Source: Phycisphaerae bacterium (GTDB lineage: Bacteria > Planctomycetota > Phycisphaerae > Sedimentisphaerales > Anaerohalosphaeraceae). From it: a DNA stretch of 17,035 nucleotides. The notes under the pieces were generated by a model. It saw nothing but the letters and a program-made list of their open reading frames with translations, did not search any database and was not told the DNA's origin. The stretch is taken from positions 1 to 17,035 of the forward strand of contig JAIPFN010000117.1 in the NCBI GenBank assembly GCA_021736615.1. The letters run 5' to 3'. How positions within the stretch are numbered: position 1 is the stretch's first letter; each line of letters begins with the position of its first letter. Position numbers and translations under genes: made by a program. Shown here in pieces: positions 7,435 through 14,997 of the stretch.

Positions 7435-7925
7435 GCAGTTTTTTCCCTTTTGGCCCCTTCACTGAACTGCTGAGGGGTAGGTCTAGCATGAAGGTACTTA
7501 GGCATAGTGGATCCATGTAGTCTCCGGCAACAAAATCTAATCCAGGCCCTACATTTTTTCGCTGCCAAATGTCCGCCGAACGCCGTCCGGGAATGCCCGG
7601 AAAGCGGGCATTCTACCTTTGTTGAATTTAGTTTATGGGAATTGTCGGCGACAAAAAATGCTCAAAAACGCGCAAAAGTGACCAAAATGCGCGCAAAAAT
7701 GCGCAAAAATGAAAATTTTTGACGTTTTTTGGGCCGAATTTCACCCCAAAAACACCGAAAACCCCTAGGTCGGAAATGTCCACAATGTCCATAATAGGCG
7801 ATCTCACACACCAAATTTCTGTTAATAGCTTGCTATTTAGATGAAATATGATAGCCTCTAAATGCGTCAAAAATCACTCTGGCATTAATAAAAACCAGAC
7901 ATGTCTTATCGGCTGAAAGGATATA
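7435..7925. other. Repeat-rich intergenic region without a convincing gene
   Basis: A 35-codon minus-strand frame (7398-7505, beginning MPKYLHARPTPQQ) abuts the recombinase stump and might be another decayed piece, but I cannot identify it. A perfect hairpin lies at 7591-7613 (listed separately). Bases 7653-7720 form an A-rich, low-complexity stretch of GCGCAAAA-like units. Further right there is AATAGC-TT-GCTATT at 7824-7837, a small perfect dyad, and then the ribosome site AAAGGA (about 7916-7921) of the next gene. Plus-strand frame 7507-7722 looks like translation of the repeats, not a gene. Confidence 0.6.
7591..7613. repeat. Perfect 9-bp hairpin followed by CTAC
   Basis: GAATGCCCG (7591-7599) pairs perfectly with CGGGCATTC (7605-7613) across the loop GAAAG, and the hairpin runs into TACC. 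There is no T tract. Its shape (GC-rich stem, short loop, CTAC after the 3' arm) resembles the hairpins at 10430 and 14966 in this window, which suggests a dispersed REP-like family. It could also act as a bidirectional terminator remnant. Confidence 0.6.
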
Positions 7926-10163
7926 ATGATGAAAAATAAACTGCTGGCCATTTTAATCATAAGTACTGCTCTAACAAGCGGTTGCAACGCCGCAAACAAT
8001 ACCGCCCTGCAGCCGGCGCAGATTAAAACCGTCATGGCAAGAGTCGCCGACTGGCAGCTAGCCAACCCCAGCACCCACGCTGCAACCGACTGGACCCACG
8101 GCGCCCTGTTCGCCGGCCTAACCGCCCACGCCCAAACCGCCGGCACCGACAAATACTACAACGCCCTCCTAAATTTCGGCCAAAAAAACGCCTGGCAGCC
8201 CCATAAACGCCGAAAACCCAACGTTTATCATGCCGACGATCATGCGGTTGCGCAGATGTATATTGAGATGTATAAGAAATACAAAGATCCTAAAATGATC
8301 GCTCCGATCAAGGAGCTATTTGATTATATCCTGGCTAACCAGCCTGATACCCCGCTTACCCATGACAACTGGGATCATAAGAAGCGTTATAACTGGTGCG
8401 ACGCTTTGTTTATGGCTCCGCCTGTATGGGCAAAGCTTGCTCGTGTTACCGGCGAGCGAAAGTACCTTGATTATATGAACAAGGAATGGTGGGCGACTAC
8501 TGACTACCTGTTCGATACGGATGAGGACCTGTACTTCCGTGACGACCGGTACTTCAAGCAGCGTGAGGCCAACGGCGAGAAAGTTTTCTGGTCGCGCGGT
8601 AACGGCTGGGTGTTCGGCGGGCTGGTGCGGGTGCTTGAGGAAATGCCCGAAGACTATCCCGATCGCGCTAAGTATGTAAACATATATAAAAAGATGGCCG
8701 CCAAGATCGTTAAGATCCAGCCAGCCGAGGGTATGTGGCATTCGAGTTTGCTGGATCCGGTTACTTTCGGGACCAAAGAAGCCAGCGGCAGCGGGTTTTA
8801 TTGTTACGGTCTTGCGTGGGGTATCAACCACGGGCTGCTGGACGCGAAGACATATCTGCCTGCCGTTGAAAAAGCGTGGGTAGAGCTTGTAAGCTGCGTT
8901 CATCCGGACGGGATGCTTGGTAATGTTCAGCCTATCGGGGCCGATCCCAAAAAGGTAACCGCAGACCAGACGGAGGTTTATGGTGTGGGGGCATTTCTGC
9001 TTGCCGGAAGCGAAGTTTATAAGATCGCTATGCTAAACGGCGGACAGGCCAAAAACTTTACAGTTGTCAACCCGATCAATTCATTTAGAGACAATGAAAC
9101 TATCAGTTTGAAGTGGGATGATATTAAGAGTTCTGTTAGGGGACTTACAAAGAGCAACGTTGGTGTTTTTGAATTTAAGAGCAACCGATTTTTGCTTACG
9201 CAGATCGTTGAAGACGGCGGTTCGACGGAACTACTTTTTCAGGCCGATTTTGCACCCGGTGAGAAGAAATACTTCCGGGTAATGAAGGAACCCGCCGGGA
9301 TGAAAAAGTTAGAGTCGAAAATTAAGACGCACTGCCGTTTTGTTCATGAGCGAGAAGATGATTTCGCATGGGAAAACGATCTTATTGCTTTCAGGATGTA
9401 CGGTCCGGCTTTGTGGGATGATGCGGTTAACTCGGGCATTGACTGCTGGTTGAAGCGTGTTAAATATCCGATCATTGACAAGTGGTACGGCGGGATGAAA
9501 GCGAAGACTTATCATAAGGACTGGGGCGAAGGGTATGATCCGTATCATGTTGGAGAATCAACTGGTTGCGGCGGGTTGCGGATCGTCGAAGGCGACAAGT
9601 ACCTACATTCGAATGTTTATGATAAGTGGAAAATCATTGCTAACGGGCCTATCCGAAGTATATTCGAATTGACGTATGATAAGTCATGGAAGGCTTCCGG
9701 TAAGAATCTCGTCGAGACCAAACAGGTTACTATTGACCTTGGACAAAGGTTGTGTCGTTTTGATTGTTCCTTTGAAGGGCCTGACGCGGCCGGGATAAAG
9801 AAGTTTGCCATAGGCGTTACGACACATGACGAGAAGGGAAAGGGTTATTGTATATCGCCCAAGTCTATCAATGGCGAACCGCGCAAGATTATCATGGGAT
9901 GCTGGGAAACAATTGATGATTCAGGGCTCGGGACCGGAGTTGTGCCCGTTTCACCAATAGCCACAGAATCAAAGTCGGGCGATGTACAGGGGAATAAATA
10001 TCAGTATTTAATTGCAAATAATGAATCGCAGCAGATTACATATTATACCGGATATGGCTGGGAAAGAGCGGGAGAGATCAAGACAGAGAAGTCATGGAAT
10101 GAATATTTGATCGATTTTAATAAACTTGTTGATAATCCCGTTGTTATTCGGTTTGTTGAATAA
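7926..10163 (+). CDS. GH105 unsaturated uronyl hydrolase fused to DUF4861, secreted lipoprotein
   Basis: 745 residues; AAAGGA lies about 5 bases before ATGATG. Residues 1-20 are a lipoprotein-like signal ending TSGC, giving lipidated Cys20 (Thr at -3 is not the commonest). The GH105 (alpha/alpha-barrel, YteR-like) domain covers about 28-370. It shows DWTHGAL (55-61), YHADDHAVAQ (101-110), YNWCDALFMAPP (155-166) with the family's catalytic-type Asp159, WSRGNGW (222-228) and SGSGFYCYGLAWG. GH105 enzymes hydrate and release the 4,5-unsaturated uronic acid left by polysaccharide lyases. The second half (about 378-745) is DUF4861, recognised by EREDDFAWENDLIAFRMYGP and the GESTGCGGLR segment; its function is not known. 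A beta-sandwich or second active domain on the same substrate is possible. The first 99 codons have a different base composition from the rest. The next gene is a lyase-like partner. Confidence 0.9.
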   Translation: MMKNKLLAILIISTALTSGCNAANNTALQPAQIKTVMARVADWQLANPSTHAATDWTHGALFAGLTAHAQTAGTDKYYNALLNFGQKNAWQPHKRRKPNVYHADDHAVAQMYIEMYKKYKDPKMIAPIKELFDYILANQPDTPLTHDNWDHKKRYNWCDALFMAPPVWAKLARVTGERKYLDYMNKEWWATTDYLFDTDEDLYFRDDRYFKQREANGEKVFWSRGNGWVFGGLVRVLEEMPEDYPDRAKYVNIYKKMAAKIVKIQPAEGMWHSSLLDPVTFGTKEASGSGFYCYGLAWGINHGLLDAKTYLPAVEKAWVELVSCVHPDGMLGNVQPIGADPKKVTADQTEVYGVGAFLLAGSEVYKIAMLNGGQAKNFTVVNPINSFRDNETISLKWDDIKSSVRGLTKSNVGVFEFKSNRFLLTQIVEDGGSTELLFQADFAPGEKKYFRVMKEPAGMKKLESKIKTHCRFVHEREDDFAWENDLIAFRMYGPALWDDAVNSGIDCWLKRVKYPIIDKWYGGMKAKTYHKDWGEGYDPYHVGESTGCGGLRIVEGDKYLHSNVYDKWKIIANGPIRSIFELTYDKSWKASGKNLVETKQVTIDLGQRLCRFDCSFEGPDAAGIKKFAIGVTTHDEKGKGYCISPKSINGEPRKIIMGCWETIDDSGLGTGVVPVSPIATESKSGDVQGNKYQYLIANNESQQITYYTGYGWERAGEIKTEKSWNEYLIDFNKLVDNPVVIRFVE

Positions 10164-10242
10164 GAATTTATCCGCGGGTTTCCAGGCGTGTTTTTACCAT
10201 GAAGAGCTTGAAGATAAGGACGTGAAGGGCTTGATATATAAA

Positions 10243-10371
10243 GTGTGAAAGACATAGTGTGAAAGACATAGTTTGAAAGAAATAGTTTGAAAGACATAGT
10301 GTGAAAGACATAGTTTGAAAGAAATAGTTTGAAAAGTTTGAAAAGTTTGAAAGGTTTGAAAGGTGTGATGG
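10243..10371 (+). repeat. Minisatellite: six 14-bp units then about five 9-bp units
   Basis: Units at 10243, 10257, 10271, 10285, 10299 and 10313 are GTGTGAAAGACATA or variants with GTTTG and/or GAAATA. From 10327 the period falls to 9: GTTTGAAAA twice, GTTTGAAAG twice, then a degenerate GTGTGATGG. The 9-mer equals the start of the 14-mer without its last five bases. The order of variants (A A B C A B) suggests multi-unit duplication. Divergent forerunners such as GTGAAGGGC lie at about 10222. Confidence 0.9.
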
Positions 10372-10429
10372 GTGGAAGGAAAGGGTTTTTAGCCATCTTA
10401 CGGCGATGTTTTTTTGTTAATGTAACAGC

Positions 10430-10450
10430 GTGGGCACGGCCCACCCTACA
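10430..10450. repeat. Dispersed hairpin element GTGGGC-ACG-GCCCAC + CCTAC
   Basis: GTGGGC (10430-10435) pairs with GCCCAC (10439-10444) across ACG and is followed by CCTACA. It ends 21 bases before the ATG of the lyase gene. A relative is at 14966-14986 ahead of the NIF3 gene: both share TGGG-AC-GCCCA-CCTAC. Being next to start codons, it would lie in the 5' leader. Confidence 0.65.
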
Positions 10451-10471
10451 TGATTTATTTTGGGAAATGAT

Positions 10472-12388
10472 ATGAGAAGATTAATTTTTACTTCGTTATT
10501 GGTTTTGGTTGGTTCGTTTAATTTGACCTGGTGCGGGGCTGCTGAGATTTCTCAAAGCCAGGTCCAGAAGGTTCTTAGTAAACCGGTTGCTGCGCATCCC
10601 CGTTTGTTTGTCAACGACGATCAGCTCAGGGATATTAAGGACAGGATTAGTGCGTCGGATGACCTTAAGGTTCTGCACGAAGAGATCGTTCGTCAGGCCG
10701 ACGAGTTGATCGATAAAGAGCCGGTCGAACGTACAAAAATCGGAAGGCGACTTTTGAGTGTGTCGAGAAAGGCCCTTCAGCGACTATTTAATCTCAGCTG
10801 GGCATACAGAAGCACCGGAGATAAAAAATATCTCAAACGAGCCGAAGCGGAAATGCTGGCGATAGCTAATTTTACAGACTGGAACCCGAGCCATTTTCTT
10901 GACGTTGCAGAGATGACTACGGCGATGGCTGTCGGATATGACTGGCTGTATAACGGTCTGCCGGAAGAAAGCCGCAATGTTATTAAGAGCGCGATACTTG
11001 ATAAAGGAATCGTCGTGTCTCTTTATGAAAACAAACGGCCCGGCTGGTGGATCAATACTAACAATAACTGGAACCAGGTTTGTCACGGGGGCATGGCGTG
11101 CGGGGCACTGGCTGTGATGGAAGACGAGCCGGAACTTGCCGAAACGATCATCCACCGAAGTGTCAATAAGGTTCAGCTGGCTATGGGCGAATACGAACCG
11201 GACGGAGCCTACCCTGAAGGGCCTGGTTACTGGGTGTATGGAACAACATACAATGTCATACTGATCGAAGCACTTGATTCGGCGTTGGGGACGGACTTTG
11301 GGCTTTCCGGGAATAAGGCTTTTGCCAAAGGCGCCGAGTACTATCTTCATGCTACCGGTCCTACGGGTTTGTTTTTTAATTATGCCGACTGCGGATCGAA
11401 GGGCGGTTTCACGTCTACGGTTTTATGGTTTGCAAAAAGATATAACGACCCCTCGCTGTTATGGAACCAGAAGATGATATGGGACAGAACGGCAAAAGAA
11501 AAACCATCGAGTCTGGCAAGGAGCAGGACGTCGGTTATGTCTTTGCTTTGGGGGATACCCGAAGCAACATTGCCCGGGCAGTTGTCATGGATGGGCCGGG
11601 GGCATAACCCGGTGGCGATGTTCAGGAGTTCGTGGGATAAAAACGCATCGTACGTTGGTATCAAGGGCGGGACGGCTAGCTCGAATCATGCACATATGGA
11701 CGCAGGTTCGTTCGTGATCGACGCCGAAGGGGAACGCTGGGCGATGGATATGGGGGCGGAAAGTTACAACAGGGTCGAATCGATGGGCGTATCCCTGTGG
11801 AGTAAAAATCAGGATGCGGATCGCTGGAAACTTTTCAGGTACGGCAATTTCGGTCATAATACACTTGCGTTTAACGGACAGCTTCTGCGGGCGGCTGGTT
11901 TTGCTCCGATCATTCGGTATTCAGATAAGAGTAAGTTTCCGCATGCGGCAGTGGACCTTACGGATGTTTACAGTGGGCAACTGAAAAAAGCAGTCCGCGG
12001 GGCAGCACTATTGCCATCGGGGCAGGTACTTATACAGGATGAGTTAGAAGCGGGCGATCAGGCCGCGACCGTTCGATGGAATATGGTGACGCCTGCGAAA
12101 GTGGATATAAAGTCGGATACGGCGGCGGTACTTAGCCAGAATAATAAGACGATGCAGTTTGAGGTCTTTACGGATTCTAACGTCAAGGCGGCGACGTATT
12201 CGACCGAGCCGCGAAGCAAGTATGACGCGGAAAATCCGGGTACGTGTATGATCGGTTTCGATGTGAAATTGAAAGCTAATGAGAAGGTTACAGTTAAAGT
12301 AGTGATGACGCCCGGGGCGAAAGCTAAACCGATTATCGGTGATATTAAAAACGTGGAAAAGTGGTCGGCGGCGATTTTGAACCACTAA
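10472..12388 (+). CDS. Heparinase II/III-like polysaccharide lyase, secreted
   Basis: 638 residues from the ATG at 10472; a TTG start at 10460 would only add MGND before the signal peptide. GGGAAA ahead is a weak ribosome site. Residues 1-24 form a Sec signal peptide (MRRLIFTSLLVLVGS..., cleavage likely after CGA or GAA). The alpha/alpha-toroid domain spans about 40-345, with NTNNNWNQVCHGG (195-207; His205 matches the position of a catalytic His in heparinase II) and YPEGPGYWVYG (247-257, with candidate catalytic Tyr). The heparinase II/III beta-sandwich domain spans about 375-630, with SSNHAHMDAGSF (403-414; a histidine pair typical of the family). Such enzymes cleave uronic-acid polysaccharides (heparan sulfate, alginate, ulvan-like) by beta-elimination, leaving the unsaturated uronate that GH105 enzymes remove. 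The exact PL family and substrate cannot be settled by eye. Confidence 0.88.
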   Translation: MRRLIFTSLLVLVGSFNLTWCGAAEISQSQVQKVLSKPVAAHPRLFVNDDQLRDIKDRISASDDLKVLHEEIVRQADELIDKEPVERTKIGRRLLSVSRKALQRLFNLSWAYRSTGDKKYLKRAEAEMLAIANFTDWNPSHFLDVAEMTTAMAVGYDWLYNGLPEESRNVIKSAILDKGIVVSLYENKRPGWWINTNNNWNQVCHGGMACGALAVMEDEPELAETIIHRSVNKVQLAMGEYEPDGAYPEGPGYWVYGTTYNVILIEALDSALGTDFGLSGNKAFAKGAEYYLHATGPTGLFFNYADCGSKGGFTSTVLWFAKRYNDPSLLWNQKMIWDRTAKEKPSSLARSRTSVMSLLWGIPEATLPGQLSWMGRGHNPVAMFRSSWDKNASYVGIKGGTASSNHAHMDAGSFVIDAEGERWAMDMGAESYNRVESMGVSLWSKNQDADRWKLFRYGNFGHNTLAFNGQLLRAAGFAPIIRYSDKSKFPHAAVDLTDVYSGQLKKAVRGAALLPSGQVLIQDELEAGDQAATVRWNMVTPAKVDIKSDTAAVLSQNNKTMQFEVFTDSNVKAATYSTEPRSKYDAENPGTCMIGFDVKLKANEKVTVKVVMTPGAKAKPIIGDIKNVEKWSAAILNH

Positions 12389-12423
12389 TGGACTTGGAGC
12401 AGCATAGCGGCAACCAAAAAGAA

Positions 12424-12452
12424 TTTAACCGCGGATTACACGGATTTTTTTT
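12424..12452. repeat. Dispersed CCGCGGATTACACGG element (copy after the lyase gene)
   Basis: CCGCGGATTACACGGA followed by eight T, 35 bases after the lyase stop. It matches the copies at 13949 and 16121 over the CCGCGGATTA and ACACGGATT parts. The terminal T run makes this copy look terminator-like, but its own stem is only CCG/CGG. Confidence 0.6.
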
Positions 12453-12565
12453 AAATATTATACAGGGTGTTTTGTTGAATTCTGTTTACAACTTTTGTGC
12501 GGTTAGTTTGTATTCCAGCCCCGGCGTTTAGAGCTTTTTTGCTGAAGCATACCCTACGGAAATAT

Positions 12566-13945
12566 ATGAAGATTGCTTTTGAAAAATTTGATATTGATGT
12601 TTCGTTTGCTTGTGTCAGTGAGGTATTTGGGCGGCTTGGCGGGGCTTCTATTCTTGGGGGCAACGAGGGCGCTTGTACGGGGAACCGGTTTAGTGTCTGG
12701 GCGGGGGATCCTTTGGAGGTTTTTGAGGTTGGCGGTGATGAGGGGGATGTGTTTGGGAAACTTAAGGGTGCTCTTGGGAAGTATTCTGTGGATACCTCCG
12801 AATGCGAATTGCCTGAAGGGATGTTTTGCTGCGGGTGGATCGGGTATTTCAGCTATGATCTTGGGCGGTGTATCGAGAAGGTGCCTGTGACGGCGGCGGA
12901 CGATCTTGGGTTGCCTCTTATCCGTCTGTGCTTTTATGACGCGGCTGTTTGTTATGATCATTCGGAAAAAGTTTGGTATGCTGTTGCGATCGATGACGGC
13001 GGCGATGGTATGGGGAAGATTAACCGGCTTTGCGGGCTGCTTGAGGAGGCGAAGAATACCCGGGTTGATAAACTCAATGCCGGTGATCTGCATGGGGTTG
13101 ATGTTTCGGATTTGCGGTGCAATGTCAGCAGGGAGTATTATATGGAGGCGCTGGCGAAGACGCGTGAGTATATTTATGACGGGGAGGTTTATCAGATCAA
13201 TTTTTCCCAGCGGTTTGATTGCGATTTCAGTGCGGATGCGATAAGGCTTTTTCACTGGCAGAATGAATTTAATCCGAGTCCTTACGCGGCGTTTATTTCG
13301 GCGGGTGACCATGCTATCGTTAGTGCTTCGCCGGAGATGTACATCACTATCGCCGGAGATAAGATTTCGACAAAGCCGATCAAGGGTACGCGGCGGCGGT
13401 ATGTCGAGTGTGCCGATGACGGGATCAATGACGCGAATTTTGTTGAGCTTGTCGAGAGCGAAAAGGATCAGGCCGAGCTTAATATGATCATAGACCTGGA
13501 GCGGAACGACCTTACGCGGATATGTAAGTATGGGACGATCAAGGTTGCGCAAGCCCGGACGATTGAGGCGTATCCGACGGTATTTCATGCGGTGGCGACC
13601 GTTGAGGGAGTGCTTTGCAGACTGTACGATTTTTGCGATATTTTGCGGGCGATGTTTCCGGGCGGGTCGATCACGGGGGCGCCGAAGATCCGGTCGATGG
13701 AGATCATCGATGAGCTTGAGCCGACGCAGCGGAGCGTTTATACGGGCAGTATCGGGTTTATCGGCGTCGACGGGAATGTGTGCTTGAATATCGCGATACG
13801 AACGGTTATTATTAAGGGCGGCAAGGCGTATGTGCAGACCGGCGGCGGGATCGTGGCCGATTCTGTGGCGGAAGATGAATGGGAAGAGACTATTACCAAG
13901 GCGCGTGCGCTGCTTGCCGGGATTAAAGCTGTTCAAGGTGATTGA
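12566..13945 (+). CDS. pabB: Aminodeoxychorismate synthase component I
   Basis: 459 residues from the ATG at 12566, preceded by CTACGGA; an upstream GTG at 12497 would add 23 residues without family resemblance. It belongs to the chorismate-binding family (TrpE/PabB/EntC). Seen are SPEMYITI (255-262), KPIKGTRRR (270-278), LIDLERNDL-type MIIDLERNDL (307-316), PGGSITGAPK (365-374) and TGGGIVADS (425-433). PIKGT, with Lys273 in the position of the catalytic Lys of E. coli PabB, favours aminodeoxychorismate synthase over anthranilate synthase, which has PIAGT. With an amidotransferase (PabA, not in this window) it makes 4-amino-4-deoxychorismate for folate. The next gene encodes the matching lyase, supporting this call. 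It is cytoplasmic. Codons end strongly in G/T. Confidence 0.9.
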   Translation: MKIAFEKFDIDVSFACVSEVFGRLGGASILGGNEGACTGNRFSVWAGDPLEVFEVGGDEGDVFGKLKGALGKYSVDTSECELPEGMFCCGWIGYFSYDLGRCIEKVPVTAADDLGLPLIRLCFYDAAVCYDHSEKVWYAVAIDDGGDGMGKINRLCGLLEEAKNTRVDKLNAGDLHGVDVSDLRCNVSREYYMEALAKTREYIYDGEVYQINFSQRFDCDFSADAIRLFHWQNEFNPSPYAAFISAGDHAIVSASPEMYITIAGDKISTKPIKGTRRRYVECADDGINDANFVELVESEKDQAELNMIIDLERNDLTRICKYGTIKVAQARTIEAYPTVFHAVATVEGVLCRLYDFCDILRAMFPGGSITGAPKIRSMEIIDELEPTQRSVYTGSIGFIGVDGNVCLNIAIRTVIIKGGKAYVQTGGGIVADSVAEDEWEETITKARALLAGIKAVQGD

Positions 13946-13948
13946 TTT

Positions 13949-13980
13949 TTATCCGCGGATTTCGCGGATTACACGGATTA
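13949..13980. repeat. Dispersed ATCCGCG...CGCGGAT element (copy after pabB)
   Basis: Starts 4 bases after the pabB stop: ATCCGCG, GATTT, CGCGGAT, then TACACGGATTA. ATCCGCG and CGCGGAT are perfect inverted repeats and could form a 7-bp stem. It is followed by a long A-rich stretch (13981-14022). Confidence 0.75.
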
Positions 13981-14022
13981 AAAAAACTAAAATTTAAAAA
14001 AGATAAAAACAAAAAAAAGAAA

Positions 14023-14036
14023 CCGCCTGATGGCGG
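14023..14036 (+). terminator. Small hairpin CCGCC-TGAT-GGCGG, possible terminator
   Basis: A perfect 5-bp GC stem with a four-base loop, preceded by a run of A and followed by ATGCTATTTTATTTG. The A-rich left side and T-rich right side give it a bidirectional terminator shape. The short stem keeps confidence low. Confidence 0.4.
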
Positions 14037-14086
14037 ATGCTATTTTATTTGTTGGCTGGAAGCTGACATTACGAAGGATTTTATTT

Positions 14087-14959
14087 ATGGGTAAGGTTTT
14101 TTTGAATGATTCGATTGTTGAGGCGGGGGACGCTAAGATTGCTGCTGATGACGGCGGGTTTCTTTATGGGCAGGGTTTGTTTGAGACTATGCGGGCAGTG
14201 GGCGGCGAGGTTTTTCGGGTTGACGATCATCTTGACCGGCTGTTTGCGAGTTGTGAGAAACTTAATATAAAGACGTCTTACGAACGAGATGATGTAAAGG
14301 ATGGTATAGCTAAAGTGCTTGAGGCGAATGAGCTGACGGAGGCGCGGGTTCGGGTAACTGTTTCGGGCGGCGCGATGTCTTCGGAAGTGGTGGTTGGGAC
14401 GCTGCTTGTTACGGCTGTTGAGTTTGCGGCTTATCCGGCGGAGTACTACACTTGCGGAGTTACTGTTACGCTGTGCGATTTTCGGCAGAACAGTTTGGAT
14501 CCGCTGGTCGGGCATAAGACGACGAATTATTTTTCGAGGCTGATCGCTTTGCAGCAGGCGCACAGCAAAAAGGCGGCGGAGAATTTGTGGTTTACTACAG
14601 ACAATAAGCTTGCCGAGGGCTGCGTTAGTAATGTGTTTATTGTTAAGGACGATATTTTGCTTACGCCGCGGGCGGATACTCCGGTTTTGCCGGGGATCGC
14701 TCGTAAGACAGTTCTTGAGATCGCGGCGAAAGAAAAGATCGCTTTTGAAGAGAAGGATCTGTTTATAAATGATTTGCTTGAGGCTGATGAGGTTTTTGTT
14801 ACTAATTCTATTATGACGGTTTTGCCGGTGGCGACTGTTGAGGCTCATGCGGTTAGAGATGGTAAGCCGGGTGAGGTTACTAAGTATTTGCTTGGTTGTT
14901 ATAAGGATATGCTTGAAGGTAAGCAGGCAGAAGGCAGAGGGCAGAAGGCAGAAGTGTAA
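14087..14959 (+). CDS. pabC: Class-IV PLP aminotransferase, probable aminodeoxychorismate lyase
   Basis: 290 residues. The ATG at 14087 is chosen because GAAGGA (14073-14078) lies 8 bases before it and MGKVFLND is the expected beginning; the frame upstream to 14030 is not needed. It belongs to the branched-chain aminotransferase/ADC lyase/D-amino acid aminotransferase fold: GFLYGQGLFETMR (24-36), the PLP-binding Lys144 in GHKTTNYFSRL, AEGCVSN (175-181), LPGIARKTVLE (201-211) and VFVTNSIMTVLPV (236-248). ADC lyase turns 4-amino-4-deoxychorismate into p-aminobenzoate and pyruvate; the pabB gene immediately upstream makes this the best reading. Branched-chain aminotransferase is the alternative, since the folds cannot be separated by eye. 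The last 13 residues (QAEGRGQKAEV and neighbours) come from a 7-bp tandem repeat and are probably a dispensable tail. Confidence 0.82.
   Translation: MGKVFLNDSIVEAGDAKIAADDGGFLYGQGLFETMRAVGGEVFRVDDHLDRLFASCEKLNIKTSYERDDVKDGIAKVLEANELTEARVRVTVSGGAMSSEVVVGTLLVTAVEFAAYPAEYYTCGVTVTLCDFRQNSLDPLVGHKTTNYFSRLIALQQAHSKKAAENLWFTTDNKLAEGCVSNVFIVKDDILLTPRADTPVLPGIARKTVLEIAAKEKIAFEEKDLFINDLLEADEVFVTNSIMTVLPVATVEAHAVRDGKPGEVTKYLLGCYKDMLEGKQAEGRGQKAEV
14926..14953 (+). repeat. Four 7-bp GGCAGAA tandem units inside the end of the pabC-like gene
   Basis: GGCAGAA, GGCAGAG, GGCAGAA, GGCAGAA run directly up to the stop (TAA 14957-14959). A period of 7 is out of step with codons, so the encoded tail reads through different frames of the same unit (QAEGRGQKAEV). 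The array sits exactly at the 3' end of the gene, as expected for an intergenic repeat that has captured the stop. Confidence 0.85.
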
Positions 14960-14965
14960 TTATAA

Positions 14966-14986
14966 GATGGGTACAGCCCATCCTAC
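14966..14986. repeat. Dispersed hairpin element GATGGG...CCCATC + CTAC
   Basis: GATGGG (14966-14971) pairs with CCCATC (14977-14982) over the loop TACAG, followed by CTAC. It is related to the element at 10430. It lies between the pabC-like stop and the ribosome site of the NIF3 gene. Confidence 0.65.
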
Positions 14987-14997
14987 CGGAGAATATT

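Larger units (their letters stand above)
10164..10471. other. Intergenic region dominated by tandem repeats
   Basis: No gene. It holds a partial copy of the TTTATCCGCGG element at 10167-10177 just after the GH105 stop, a minisatellite (10243-10371), and a CCTAC-type hairpin (10430-10450) just ahead of the lyase start. The minus-strand frame 10043-10444 is repeat translation (KLFKLF units) and is not a gene. Confidence 0.75.

Noticed and set aside
7653..7720. Iteron-like origin of replication
   Set aside because: Units are irregular, there are no DnaA-box-like sites, and no replication initiator gene is nearby.
7507..7722. 71-codon plus-strand frame before the GH105 gene
   Set aside because: Made of the hairpin and the A-rich repeat tract, without ribosome site or similarity.
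10243..10371. CRISPR array
   Set aside because: Units are directly adjacent with a 14- or 9-bp period and no unique spacers; no cas genes.
10043..10444. 133-codon minus-strand frame with KLFKLF and SNYVFHTMSF repeats
   Set aside because: It is the translation of the minisatellite and overlaps the end of the GH105 gene; not a repeat protein.
12554..13936. 460-codon minus-strand frame opposite pabB
   Set aside because: Arg/Asn/Ile-rich shadow caused by the strong G/T-ending codon bias of pabB; the plus strand has all chorismate-enzyme motifs.
12566..13945. Anthranilate synthase component I (trpE)
   Set aside because: PIKGT instead of PIAGT and an ADC lyase-like gene directly downstream favour pabB; no other trp genes are seen.
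14081..14848. 255-codon minus-strand frame opposite the pabC-like gene
   Set aside because: Same shadow effect; no ribosome site and no recognisable motif.
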